From: an uncultured Bacteroidales bacterium | Lineage (GTDB): Bacteria; Bacteroidota; Bacteroidia; Bacteroidales; Paludibacteraceae | DNA length: 64,000 bases | Assembly: GCA_902779705.1 (NCBI GenBank) | Contig: CACZCR010000011.1 | Location: 39,405-103,404 of the forward strand | Direction of reading: 5' to 3' | Part shown: positions 51,157-60,211 of the stretch, piece by piece | Numbering within the stretch: position 1 is the first letter of the stretch | How the letters are laid out: each line of letters starts with the position of its first letter | Program-made: the position numbers and the translations under genes | The notes under the pieces: model-generated | Seen by the model: the letters and a program-made list of their open reading frames with translations, nothing else | What the model was told of the DNA's origin: nothing | The model's database searches: none

Positions 51157-53643
51157 ATGATGACTAAACGTACTCTTTTTCTAATGATGCTCCTTGGAGC
51201 ATGGATGACCGCTTGGGCAGGCTACGACCTGTATAACGGACGTAAGACCTGTATCGACACCGACTATTATGGCCGCACCTACACCTCTCGCGAGTGTACG
51301 CTCAAGAATGGTATGCTGAGCGGCGAATACAAGGCCTATCGACAGAACGGCAAGGTGGAGTTTAAGATCAAACCCCAGAACGGCAAATGGCTCATCGAGA
51401 CCTACAACAACGATGGGAAGACATTGGAAGCACAAGTGGCCATCCCCGCGATGTCGATTGAGAAAATAGAGAACGAACGCGACTATACCTTCTACGGCAA
51501 CGGATTCAGCAGCTGGGAAGAGTACTCGATGGAGTGGGACGGACCGCAGGATGGCACCTTCCAAGACAAATGGACGAAAGAAATCATCGTCAGAGCTGCA
51601 CGAATACCGGTATTCATCACCTCCGAAGGCTACTGGGACGGATGTCTGAAACTGCAACTGTCAGTAGGCGGACTGAACGTGACAGACTATGAGCTAAAGC
51701 AGGTGACCATCTATAATGACAACGACCCCGACTGGCACGAGAAGACCCACGACTATATACTGGGCAAAGGAGGCGTCATACTGAGCTATAAAGAGTTCTA
51801 CAACAACCACCACGACTTTACGCTGACCGAGAAGAACGGCATCTACACCTACGAGGTCTATAACCCCGCCGACGAGGTGGACGACAAGCTGACCATCACG
51901 ATGCCCAAAGGCAAGCAGCTGAAAGCACCGTTCAACAGCGAGCTCAAAGGAGTGGGGTACTGGCAGTACGACGAGCTGATGGACGGAGAGGACAAGCAGA
52001 TACACAATTTCTACACCCTCTACGGACAGATGCCGATAGACGTCAAAGTGAGCGGAGACGAGGAGTCGATACAGGTGACAATGAACCCTCACCCACAGAA
52101 CCCCAGCTACCTGATGCAACGACAGATAGTGTCCCAAGAGGGCGGACGGCACCGTTACACCCTTGTGGAGCAGTTTACCGACCAGAAAGTGACGTTCAAG
52201 CAGACCGACTACCAAGGCCGCGTCACCAAGACCGGCGCCTACACCCATGACGGGTATATGGTGGGCGACTACCAGGAGTACGAATACGATGTTGACTCAA
52301 AGATCATCAGCCAGTCCACTATCCGGTTCGGCTACTATGGCGACGCGCTGGACAGCATCGGCTCGGCACAGAGTAAGCTCATCAGAGTGGGAGACGAAGT
52401 GTACAGCGGCATCTACGACGGCGACGACATAGAGATAACCACCAAAAACGGCGTCAAGACCACCGTCAAGACATACTACCAAGCCGGAAAACGCACAGGC
52501 GAATATACCCGCAAGTCGGTAGTCAACGGCGTAGAGCAGCTGGAGGAGTATATGAACTACACAGCCAACGGACGCGAAGGAATGTTCCAAATCATCAGCA
52601 ACGACGACTCGCTGGTGCTCTGCCGCTACCACAACAACAAAGCCGAGGGTAGGGCACGCATCTACCACGACGGAGGCATGAAATATCGCCGTCCGGCACA
52701 TATATGCGTCGACACGACCAAGCTGACGCTGGTGTACGAAGGAATGTTTGAGCACGATCAACAAGTCGGCACCGAACGCGCCTACTACCCCTGCTACTAC
52801 ACCGATGAGCAAGGACTACGCAAAGGTGCCCACGCAGGCGAGCTGTACCTGGAGATAGATCGCGACAACGGTCTGTACCGCGAGTACTCGACCTTCGGCG
52901 AGAAATACAACGACGACACCTACACCAAACGGCTGCGGGAGATGCACTTCGACCCCAAGACAGAGCAGCTCTTCGGCTTGGCCACGATGTACGATGCCGA
53001 CGGACAGATCATCCAGCAGGAGAACTACGTCCAAGACCAGATACACGGCTGGGCCGTCTACCGCAACGTCAAGTTCTGCAAAGAGCTCAAGGCCTACTAC
53101 ACCGAAGGACACTGGATGGAGTCCGAATACCTGATGGAGGACGGCTCGCGCAAGCATCTCAAGCGCGTGAACAGCAACCATTTCTCGCTGGACCTCTATA
53201 CCCCGGACGGCAAACATACCGAACACAGCATCTACAACACTTTTGCCTCGGCTATCGAGTCGCTGGACGATGGCGCACGCAAGTTCGGATGGATAGACCT
53301 GCTCCACAAAGACTGCTCGGGACCAACAGGCGAATATCAGCGCTACGATGCCCAAGAGCGCGTGATAGAAGAGGGTAAGACCGATGGCACCGTCCTGCAC
53401 ACGGACTATGACCAACACATCAGCTACACCACCACCAAGAACAGCGAGACCCCCATCCTCTACTACGTACTGGGTACCGACTACCTCTACAACGGCACCT
53501 ACAACGAGGACCTGGGCAACAACATGATGGCTATCCACACCATCAAAAAAGGACTGCGACACGGTACGACCAAGATCATCGACACCCGCACTAAGAAAAC
53601 GATACAAAAAATCAAATATGCCGAAGGGCTAGTCAAACCATGA
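51157..53643 (+). CDS. Secreted MORN/toxin-antitoxin-YwqK-like repeat protein
   Basis: 828 residues. Signal peptide MMTKRTLFLMMLLGAWMTAWA. Many imperfect beta-hairpin repeats with a Y-x-x-G-x-x-x-G-E-Y/W pattern (LKNGMLSGEYKAYRQNGKVEF, RTGEYTRKSV, IYHDGGMKY, DGYMVGDYQEYEYD), as in MORN-like/YwqK proteins, which usually act as scaffolds. Probably surface or periplasmic. Its stop overlaps the metallo-hydrolase ATG. No catalytic motif seen. Confidence 0.75.
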   Translation: MMTKRTLFLMMLLGAWMTAWAGYDLYNGRKTCIDTDYYGRTYTSRECTLKNGMLSGEYKAYRQNGKVEFKIKPQNGKWLIETYNNDGKTLEAQVAIPAMSIEKIENERDYTFYGNGFSSWEEYSMEWDGPQDGTFQDKWTKEIIVRAARIPVFITSEGYWDGCLKLQLSVGGLNVTDYELKQVTIYNDNDPDWHEKTHDYILGKGGVILSYKEFYNNHHDFTLTEKNGIYTYEVYNPADEVDDKLTITMPKGKQLKAPFNSELKGVGYWQYDELMDGEDKQIHNFYTLYGQMPIDVKVSGDEESIQVTMNPHPQNPSYLMQRQIVSQEGGRHRYTLVEQFTDQKVTFKQTDYQGRVTKTGAYTHDGYMVGDYQEYEYDVDSKIISQSTIRFGYYGDALDSIGSAQSKLIRVGDEVYSGIYDGDDIEITTKNGVKTTVKTYYQAGKRTGEYTRKSVVNGVEQLEEYMNYTANGREGMFQIISNDDSLVLCRYHNNKAEGRARIYHDGGMKYRRPAHICVDTTKLTLVYEGMFEHDQQVGTERAYYPCYYTDEQGLRKGAHAGELYLEIDRDNGLYREYSTFGEKYNDDTYTKRLREMHFDPKTEQLFGLATMYDADGQIIQQENYVQDQIHGWAVYRNVKFCKELKAYYTEGHWMESEYLMEDGSRKHLKRVNSNHFSLDLYTPDGKHTEHSIYNTFASAIESLDDGARKFGWIDLLHKDCSGPTGEYQRYDAQERVIEEGKTDGTVLHTDYDQHISYTTTKNSETPILYYVLGTDYLYNGTYNEDLGNNMMAIHTIKKGLRHGTTKIIDTRTKKTIQKIKYAEGLVKP

Positions 53644-55046
53644 AAATACAATTTTTAGGCGCTGCCAGAGAAGTGACCGGCAGCAAACATCTGATTACTA
53701 CCAACGCCGGCAAACGCATACTGCTGGACTGCGGTATGTTTCAAGGCAAAGGTATGGAGACCGATGCCGACAACCGAAACCTGGGATTCGAACCCAAAGA
53801 CATCGACTATGTCATCCTATCCCACGCCCACATCGACCACTCGGGACTGCTGCCCTATATCTACAAGCTGGGCTTCCGCGGAGACATCATCTCCACTCCT
53901 GCCACCCGTGACCTGTGCGCGATCATGCTGGCCGATACCGCCTTCATCCTGGCGCAAGATATCAAGTGGTACAACAAGAAGATGGCCAAACTACACAAAC
54001 CGGCCGTCAAACCGCTGTTTGATACCCAGCAGGTGGACGGGGTGATGCAACACTTCCTGACCGTGGGCTACAACCGACGCTTCCGCGTGTGCGACGACGT
54101 CTATCTGACCTTCACCAACTCCGGACACATGCTCGGCTCAGCCATCTGCTCGCTCGAGATCTATGAAGATGGCGAATGGAAACGTATCGCCTACACCGGC
54201 GACATAGGACGCAAACAAAGCCATATACTGCCGTCACCCGTGCCTTTTCCGCAATGCGACTACCTCATCTGCGAGTCCACCTATGGCGACCGGCTGCACG
54301 AGGAACCTATGGTGACCGAAGAAGAACTGCTCGGCATCGTCAACGACACCTGCGTCTACCGCAAAGGCAAACTGATCATCCCGTCTTTCTCCGTGGGACG
54401 CACCCAAGAGATCGTCTATGTGCTCAACCAACTATACAACGAGCAACACCTGCCCAAGATCAAGGTCTATGTCGATTCACCACTGTCGGTCAACGCCACC
54501 CACATCTTCCGCATGTACACCGCCGATCTCAACGAGCAGGTACAAGACACGATGCGGTTTGACGACGACCCGTTCGGGTTCAACACACTCAAGTACATCA
54601 CCGACATACGCGAGTCCAAAGCACTAAACAACAGCGACGAACCCTGTATCATCATCTCTGCATCAGGCATGCTCGAGGCAGGACGTATCAAACATCACGT
54701 GGCAAACCATATATCCGAACCGCAGAACACCATCCTCATCGTCGGATACTGCGCACCCACAACCCTCGGCGCACGCATTCAGAAACCCGGACTGGAGTGG
54801 ATATCGATCTTCGGCATGGACCGCAAGATCAAAGCCCATATCACCAAACTGGAAGGCTTCTCAGGACACGGCGACTGGCGGGAGATGATCGACTATCTGA
54901 CATCGAGCCTCAACGTCGAAGCCGTACGGCGCGTGTTTGTCGTACACGGCGAAGAACAAGCACAACAGACCTATCGTGACCACCTCTACGAAGCAGGCTT
55001 CCGTGGCATCGAAAACCCCGCCAAAGGTGAGATAGTGGAACTCTAA
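53640..55046 (+). CDS. Beta-CASP metallo-beta-lactamase-fold hydrolase (RNA-processing type)
   Basis: 468 residues. Metallo-beta-lactamase motifs: LSHAHIDHSG (motif 2), GHMLGSA, YTGDIGR; beta-CASP domain ending ISASGMLEAGRIKHHV and C-terminal VEAVRRVFVVHGE. This family (CPSF/YSH1-like) comprises RNA exo/endonucleases; bacterial members are poorly studied. It is translationally coupled to the MORN-like gene. Confidence 0.88.
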   Translation: MKIQFLGAAREVTGSKHLITTNAGKRILLDCGMFQGKGMETDADNRNLGFEPKDIDYVILSHAHIDHSGLLPYIYKLGFRGDIISTPATRDLCAIMLADTAFILAQDIKWYNKKMAKLHKPAVKPLFDTQQVDGVMQHFLTVGYNRRFRVCDDVYLTFTNSGHMLGSAICSLEIYEDGEWKRIAYTGDIGRKQSHILPSPVPFPQCDYLICESTYGDRLHEEPMVTEEELLGIVNDTCVYRKGKLIIPSFSVGRTQEIVYVLNQLYNEQHLPKIKVYVDSPLSVNATHIFRMYTADLNEQVQDTMRFDDDPFGFNTLKYITDIRESKALNNSDEPCIIISASGMLEAGRIKHHVANHISEPQNTILIVGYCAPTTLGARIQKPGLEWISIFGMDRKIKAHITKLEGFSGHGDWREMIDYLTSSLNVEAVRRVFVVHGEEQAQQTYRDHLYEAGFRGIENPAKGEIVEL

Positions 55047-55089
55047 AACAACCAAAAGAAACGAATTATGACATTTTTTTATAAAAAAA

Positions 55090-55174
55090 TACATAAAAAT
55101 TTGCGTATATCAAAAAAAAGCAGTACTTTTGTGCCGTGAATGATTCGAGGGGACCCCACAAAGGTCTCCTCGTC
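55090..55174 (+). promoter_or_regulatory. Promoter followed by a short hairpin, no gene nearby
   Basis: TTTGCGTATATC and TACTTTTG form a promoter; about 15 nt after it the hairpin CGAGGGGACC-CCACAAA-GGTCTCCTCG follows. It may make a short RNA or read through to rimP across the repeats. Confidence 0.5.
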
Positions 55175-55187
55175 GTATTAAAATAAC

Positions 55188-55226
55188 GGGGTACCGGTTA
55201 CGGGTTACGGGTTATGGGTTATGGAT
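55188..55226. repeat. Heptamer tract GGTTACG/GGTTATG
   Basis: Units GGTACCG, GTTACGG, GTTACGG, GTTATGG, GTTATGG and ATTAT in tandem, immediately before a terminal-repeat element. Confidence 0.75.
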
Positions 55227-55522
55227 TATAAATTATCAGTAGTGTCCACTAAAAAAGTAACAAAAACCCATAAAACACTTTGAGTGCTTTAGAAGCGAGG
55301 CTTCTTTTACAAATTGCTACTAAAACCTGCTTGTAAGCAAGCTTCCAGATAGATTTTACTACCAATTAGCAAACTCTATCGAGTAAAAGCACTCAAAGAA
55401 ATAAACAAAAAAAACATTTTCAAATCAAATCCGTTCGCTTAAAATATCTATATAATTAATTTAATGTCAGTTAATTATAAAACAAATATTATATGTTAAG
55501 TGGACACTAATGATAAATTATA
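55227..55522. mobile_element. MITE-like element with 24-bp terminal inverted repeats, carrying structured repeat copy D
   Basis: Left end TATAAATTATCAGTAGTGTCCACT (24 bp; key core AGTGTCCACT) is inverted at the right end (AGTGGACACT core), 22 of 24 bp matching. Inside, on the minus strand, is structured repeat copy D with closing stem CTTTGAGTGCTTT / AAAGCACTCAAAG (55386-55398 with 55278-55290 on the plus strand). No transposase frame. The element lies 4 nt from the rimP start. Confidence 0.65.
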
Positions 55523-55526
55523 GACT

Positions 55527-56021
55527 ATGATAAAAGAAGATTTGAAGAACTGGATCGAGGCGTATCTTAAGGATACGGACTATGAGTTGACTACCCTCAA
55601 TATTTCGGCAGGGAACGATATCTTGGTAGAAGTGGACCGTCTGCAAGGCGTAGATGTGGAGTTCTGCGAGAAGCTGAATCGATTTTTGGTGGAGAAGTTG
55701 GACGGATTAGTGGATGAGGGGGTTAGTGGATTAGAGGATTACTCGCTGGAGGTGGGTTCGGTATGTCTGACCGATCCGTTCAAGACCAAGATACAGTATC
55801 TCAAGAACCTCGGACACGATGTCGAAGTGCTGGCAAAAGGCGAAAAGGACGAATGGCGAAAGTTCAGAGGCCAGCTGGTGTCGGTAGATGAAGACACCTT
55901 CTCCGTCGATATCGAAGAGCGCGTAGCCGTAGAAGGCAAGAAACGCAAAGAGCTGCAAGTCAACACCTACACCTGGCGCTATGACGAACCGAAGTACGTG
56001 AAGTACGACCTCAAATTTTAA
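55527..56021 (+). CDS. rimP: Ribosome maturation factor RimP
   Basis: 164 residues; needed for 30S maturation. NILVEVDRLQGVDVEFCEKLNRFL and YSLEVGSVCLTDPFKTKIQY correspond to the conserved N-terminal domain; the C-terminal SH3-like part follows (KFRGQLVSVDEDTFSVDIEER). The segment LDGLVDEGVSGLEDYS is encoded by octamer repeats (ATTAGTGG, ATGAGGGG, GTTAGTGG, ATTAGAGG), an apparently in-frame expansion. First gene of rimP-nusA-infB. Confidence 0.9.
   Translation: MIKEDLKNWIEAYLKDTDYELTTLNISAGNDILVEVDRLQGVDVEFCEKLNRFLVEKLDGLVDEGVSGLEDYSLEVGSVCLTDPFKTKIQYLKNLGHDVEVLAKGEKDEWRKFRGQLVSVDEDTFSVDIEERVAVEGKKRKELQVNTYTWRYDEPKYVKYDLKF
55707..55741 (+). repeat. Octamer tract within rimP
   Basis: ATTAGTGG, ATGAGGGG, GTTAGTGG and ATTAGAGG in tandem inside the coding sequence; related to CCACTAAT next to aspA. 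Confidence 0.65.
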
Positions 56022-56133
56022 TTGACAATTGGACAAGTGACGATTGGACAATTGATTGAATTATTGAAAAATTGAACAATTATAAAAATCGTCAATAAAT
56101 CGTAAATCGTAAATCGTAAAATCGTAAATATAT
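56022..56133 (+). repeat. 7-8 bp repeat tract, rimP-nusA spacer
   Basis: GACAATTGGACAAGTGACG and onward through GATTGAATTATTG, then AATCGTCAATAAATCGTAA with three further AATCGTA units. Collinear with the ftsY-aspA spacer in reverse complement. Confidence 0.85.
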
Positions 56134-56136
56134 ATT

Positions 56137-57399
56137 ATGGCAACAACAAAACCAAACACCACGATCAATCTGATCGACATTTTCTCTGAGTTCAAAGAGC
56201 TCAAAAACATTGACCGCCAGACGTTCATCAACGTGCTGGAAGACTCGTTCCGCAACGTCATCTCCAAGATGTACGGCACGGACGCTAACTATGACGTGAT
56301 CATCAACCCCGACAAAGGCGACCTCGAGGTTTATCGTAACCGCCTGGTGATGGAGGACGATGATGTAGCAAACCCCGATACCCAGATCGCTCTCTCCGAC
56401 GCTCGTCTGCTCGACGAAGAGGCAGAGATAGGCGAAGAGGTGACCGACAAAGTAGACTTCTCGACCTTCAGCCGTCGTATGATCCTCAACCTGCGTCAGA
56501 CACTCGCATCCAAGATCTTGGAGCTGCAGAAAGAGAACCTCTATATCAAGTACTCAGACATGCTTGGCCAAGTCGTTTCCGGCGAGTTGTACCAAGTATG
56601 GAAACGTGAGATGCTGCTCTTGGACGAGGATGGCAATGAGCTCTACCTGCCCAAGCAAAACCAGATACCGTCTGACTTCTACCGCAAAGGTGACACTGTT
56701 CGCGCCGTAGTCGTACAGGTGGACAACAAGAACCAAAACCCCAAGATCATCCTGAGCCGTACAAGCCCGCTGTTCCTGCAGCGTCTGTTCGAGCAAGAGG
56801 TGCCCGAGATACACGACGGACTGATCGCTATCAAGAACATCGCCCGTATACCCGGTGAGCGCGCCAAAGTGGCTGTAGAGACCTTTGACGACCGTATCGA
56901 CCCGGTAGGCGCATGTGTGGGTGTGAAGGGTGCACGTATTCATGGTATCGTTCGCGAGCTGCGCAACGAGAACATCGACGTCATCAACTATACCTCCAAC
57001 ATCAACCTCTATATCCAACGCGCTTTGGCTCCGGCACACATCTCATCGATGAGCGTCAACGAGGAAGCCAAGACCGCAGAGGTTTATCTCAAACCCGATG
57101 AGGTCAGCCTGGCTATCGGTAAGGGAGGATTCAACATCAAACTGGCTTGCATGCTGACCGGCTATCAGATAGACGTATATCGTGAGATGGACGACGAGGA
57201 TGTAGAAGATATCTACCTCGACGAGTTTAACGACGAGATTGATCAGTGGGTAATTGACGCCCTCAAGGCTATCGGACTCGACACCGCTAAGGCTGTACTC
57301 GGCAAGAGTAAAGAGGAACTGGTAGAACGTACCGACCTCGAAGAAGAGACCATCGACGACGTACTCCGTATCCTGGCAGCAGAGTTTGACAATGATTGA
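56137..57399 (+). CDS. nusA: Transcription termination/antitermination factor NusA
   Basis: 420 residues. N-terminal RNAP-binding domain (NIDRQTFINVLEDSFRNVISKMYG), S1 domain (VVSGELYQVWKREMLLL...), KH1 (RVPGERAKVAVETFDD-like; GACVGVKGARIHGIVREL) and KH2 (AIGKGGFNIKLACMLTGYQID). The acidic C-terminus (DLEEETIDDVLRILAAEFDND) ends in the repeat that forms its stop. Standard neighbour of rimP and infB. Confidence 0.97.
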   Translation: MATTKPNTTINLIDIFSEFKELKNIDRQTFINVLEDSFRNVISKMYGTDANYDVIINPDKGDLEVYRNRLVMEDDDVANPDTQIALSDARLLDEEAEIGEEVTDKVDFSTFSRRMILNLRQTLASKILELQKENLYIKYSDMLGQVVSGELYQVWKREMLLLDEDGNELYLPKQNQIPSDFYRKGDTVRAVVVQVDNKNQNPKIILSRTSPLFLQRLFEQEVPEIHDGLIAIKNIARIPGERAKVAVETFDDRIDPVGACVGVKGARIHGIVRELRNENIDVINYTSNINLYIQRALAPAHISSMSVNEEAKTAEVYLKPDEVSLAIGKGGFNIKLACMLTGYQIDVYREMDDEDVEDIYLDEFNDEIDQWVIDALKAIGLDTAKAVLGKSKEELVERTDLEEETIDDVLRILAAEFDND

Positions 57400-57489
57400 C
57401 GATTGGACTCAATCGTAAATTTAAATGACAATTGGACAAGTGACGATTGGACAATTGATTGAATAATTGAAAAATTGGACAATTAATTT
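57400..57489 (+). repeat. 7-8 bp repeat tract, nusA-infB spacer
   Basis: GACGATTGGACTCAATCG, then GACAATTGGACAAGTGACG, GATTGGACAATTGATTG and so on, near-identical to part of the rimP-nusA spacer. The nusA stop TGA lies in the first unit. Confidence 0.85.
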
Positions 57490-60189
57490 ATGGCAATTAA
57501 ACTAATCAAAGCATGTAAAGAACTCAATATAGGCATGTCAACCGCCGTATCGTTCATTGAGAAGCAGGGCAAAGAGATCTCTGCCGATCCGAACGTACGT
57601 ATAGAGGACGACCTCTATCTGATGCTTGCCAAAGAGTTCAACCGTGATATGGCGGTCAAGCTGGAAGCAGACCGTCAGGCGCAAGAACGCCAAGAACGTA
57701 CCGCGGCAGGCTCTGTCAAGGTAGAGACCGACAAAGAGCGGCTGGCACGCGAAGCGGCTCAACGTGAGGCCGAAGCACAAGCACAAGCTGCCAAGAAAGC
57801 TGCCGAGGAGCAAGCACGTAAGGAGGCCGAAGAGGCTGCCAAAGCTGCTGAACAAGCACGCCTGGAGGCTGAACGCGCTGCCGCTGAAGCCGAAGCTGCT
57901 CGTCTGGCACGCGAAGAGGCTGAACGTGCTGCTGCCGAAGAGCAGGCACGCCAGGAAGCTGAAGCGGCTGCCCTGGCTGAGAAGAAAGCGGCCGAAGAGG
58001 CTGCCAAGCCTGAGATATTCAGTCTTCGCAAACCGCAGGCTGCACAGCAACCTAAGGTGGTAGGCAAGATCGACCTGTCGTCTATCAACCAAGCTACCCA
58101 TCCGGGCAAGAAATCCAAAGAGGAGAAACGCAAAGAACGCGAAGAACGTCTCGAGGCACAAAAACAAGCCACCGAGAAACGTAAACGCGAGCGTATCAAA
58201 CAAAACAAAGTGGATATCAACGACGCTAAGAACCAAAACCCCAAGAAAGCCAAGAACAAAAAGAAAGGCAAACAAGAGGTTTCGGAGGAAGAAGTACAGC
58301 GTCAGATCAAAGAGACACTCACCCGTCTGCAGGCTAAGACCGGTAAGACCAACACGTCTAAGCACAAACGTGAACGCCGCGAGTTAGAGCGCGAGAAACA
58401 TGAGCTCGAGATGATGGAGGCACAGGAGCAATCCAAAGTGCTCAAGCTGACCGAGTTTGTGACCGCTAACGACCTGGCTAACATGATGAATGTGCCCGTG
58501 ACCAAGATCATCGGTACGTGTATGTCTCTGGGTCTGTTCGTCTCAATCAACCAGCGTCTCGATGCTGAGACCATCAACCTGGTGGCCGAAGAGTTTGGCT
58601 ACACCACCGAGTATGTATCGGCACACGTAGTAGAAGAGATCAACGCCGACGAGGTAGTCAACGAAGAGGATCTAGAACCTCGCTGCCCGATCATCACCGT
58701 CATGGGACACGTAGACCACGGTAAGACTTCGCTCTTGGACCACATCCGTAACGCCAACGTCATCGCCGGCGAGGCAGGTGGTATAACCCAGCACATCGGA
58801 GCCTACAACGTCAAACTCAAGAACGGACAACACATCACCTTCCTCGACACACCGGGTCACGCGGCCTTTACCGCAATGCGTGCCCGTGGTGCCAAAGTGA
58901 CGGATATAGCTATCATCATCATCGCAGCCGACGATGCTGTGATGCCGCAGACCGTCGAGGCTATCAACCATGCTCAGGCTGCCGGTGTACCGATGGTGTT
59001 CGCTATCAACAAAGTGGACAAACCGGGTGCAAACCCCGATAAGATCCGCGAGCAACTGTCTAACATGAACATCTTGGTCGAGGACTGGGGCGGTAAATAC
59101 CAATGCCAAGAGATTTCGGCCAAGAAGGGTGACGGCGTGTATGAGCTGCTGGAGAAAGTGCTGCTCGAAGCCGAGCTGCTCGAACTCAAAGCCAACCCCA
59201 AACGTCGCGCCAAAGGTTCGGTCATCGAGTCCTCATTGGATAAAGGACGCGGCTATGTGGCTACCTTGCTCGTTCAGGACGGTACACTCCACATGGGTGA
59301 CATCGTCCTGGCAGGAACTTTCCACGGCCGTATCAAGGCGATGTTCAACGAGCGTGGACAACGCATCCAGGAGGTTCGTCCGGGTGAGCCTTGCTCAATA
59401 CTCGGTCTAAACGGTGCTCCGCAAGCAGGTGACGAGTTCAATGTGCTGCCGACCGAACAAGAAGCACGTGACATCGCCAACAAGCGTGAGCAGTTGCAAC
59501 GAGAGCAGTCCATCCGTACCAAAAAGCACGTCGGACTCGAAGAGATCGGACGCCGTCTGGCTATCGGAGACTTCAAAGAGCTGAACATCATCGTCAAAGC
59601 CGATGTGGACGGTTCGGTAGAGGCTATCAAAGACTCGTTGATCAAGCTCTCGACCGAGAACATCCAAGTCAATGTCATCCACGGTGCTGTGGGTGCTGTC
59701 TCCGACTCGGATGTGATGCTGGCTGCCGCTTCAGACGCTATCATCGTCGGCTTCAACGTACGTCCTACCGGTACGGCACGCAAGATGGCCGAGGCCGAGG
59801 AGGTAGACATCCGTATCTACTCGATCATCTACGACGCTATCAACGAGGTCAAAGATGCAATGCAGGGTATGCTTGCTCCGGAGGTGAAGGAAGAAGTGAC
59901 CGCTACCCTCGAGGTGCTGCAGACCTTCCACATCTCCAAAGTGGGCACTATAGCCGGTTGTATAGTGCGTGAAGGTAAGATCAAACGCGGTAACAAAGTG
60001 CGCGTCATACGTGACGGTATCGTGATCAAGACCGCCGATCTGGCTTCGCTCAAACACGTCAAAGATGATATCAAAGAGGCCGGCTACAACACCGAATGCG
60101 GTCTGAGCCTCAAAGCATACGACGACATCAAACCGGGTGATATGCTTGAGTCGTTTGAGGAAGTCGAAGTAGCTAAGAAACTGGAGTAA
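57490..60189 (+). CDS. infB: Translation initiation factor IF-2
   Basis: 899 residues. Long Ala/Glu/Lys/Arg-rich N-terminal coiled region (residues ~60-290) built from [35 protein letters not shown] repeats, then IF2_N, G domain ([12 protein letters not shown] ~410, [30 protein letters not shown]), and domains 2-4. Delivers fMet-tRNA to the 30S subunit. Long N-termini are usual for Bacteroidetes IF-2. Confidence 0.97.
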   Translation: MAIKLIKACKELNIGMSTAVSFIEKQGKEISADPNVRIEDDLYLMLAKEFNRDMAVKLEADRQAQERQERTAAGSVKVETDKERLAREAAQREAEAQAQAAKKAAEEQARKEAEEAAKAAEQARLEAERAAAEAEAARLAREEAERAAAEEQARQEAEAAALAEKKAAEEAAKPEIFSLRKPQAAQQPKVVGKIDLSSINQATHPGKKSKEEKRKEREERLEAQKQATEKRKRERIKQNKVDINDAKNQNPKKAKNKKKGKQEVSEEEVQRQIKETLTRLQAKTGKTNTSKHKRERRELEREKHELEMMEAQEQSKVLKLTEFVTANDLANMMNVPVTKIIGTCMSLGLFVSINQRLDAETINLVAEEFGYTTEYVSAHVVEEINADEVVNEEDLEPRCPIITVMGHVDHGKTSLLDHIRNANVIAGEAGGITQHIGAYNVKLKNGQHITFLDTPGHAAFTAMRARGAKVTDIAIIIIAADDAVMPQTVEAINHAQAAGVPMVFAINKVDKPGANPDKIREQLSNMNILVEDWGGKYQCQEISAKKGDGVYELLEKVLLEAELLELKANPKRRAKGSVIESSLDKGRGYVATLLVQDGTLHMGDIVLAGTFHGRIKAMFNERGQRIQEVRPGEPCSILGLNGAPQAGDEFNVLPTEQEARDIANKREQLQREQSIRTKKHVGLEEIGRRLAIGDFKELNIIVKADVDGSVEAIKDSLIKLSTENIQVNVIHGAVGAVSDSDVMLAAASDAIIVGFNVRPTGTARKMAEAEEVDIRIYSIIYDAINEVKDAMQGMLAPEVKEEVTATLEVLQTFHISKVGTIAGCIVREGKIKRGNKVRVIRDGIVIKTADLASLKHVKDDIKEAGYNTECGLSLKAYDDIKPGDMLESFEEVEVAKKLE

Positions 60190-60211
60190 TAAACCTTTAA
60201 TACCCAAAACA

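Noticed and set aside
56022..57489. Repeat tracts as CRISPR arrays
   Set aside because: Units are 7-8 bp and drift continuously; there are no constant repeats of 25-40 bp with unique spacers and no cas genes.
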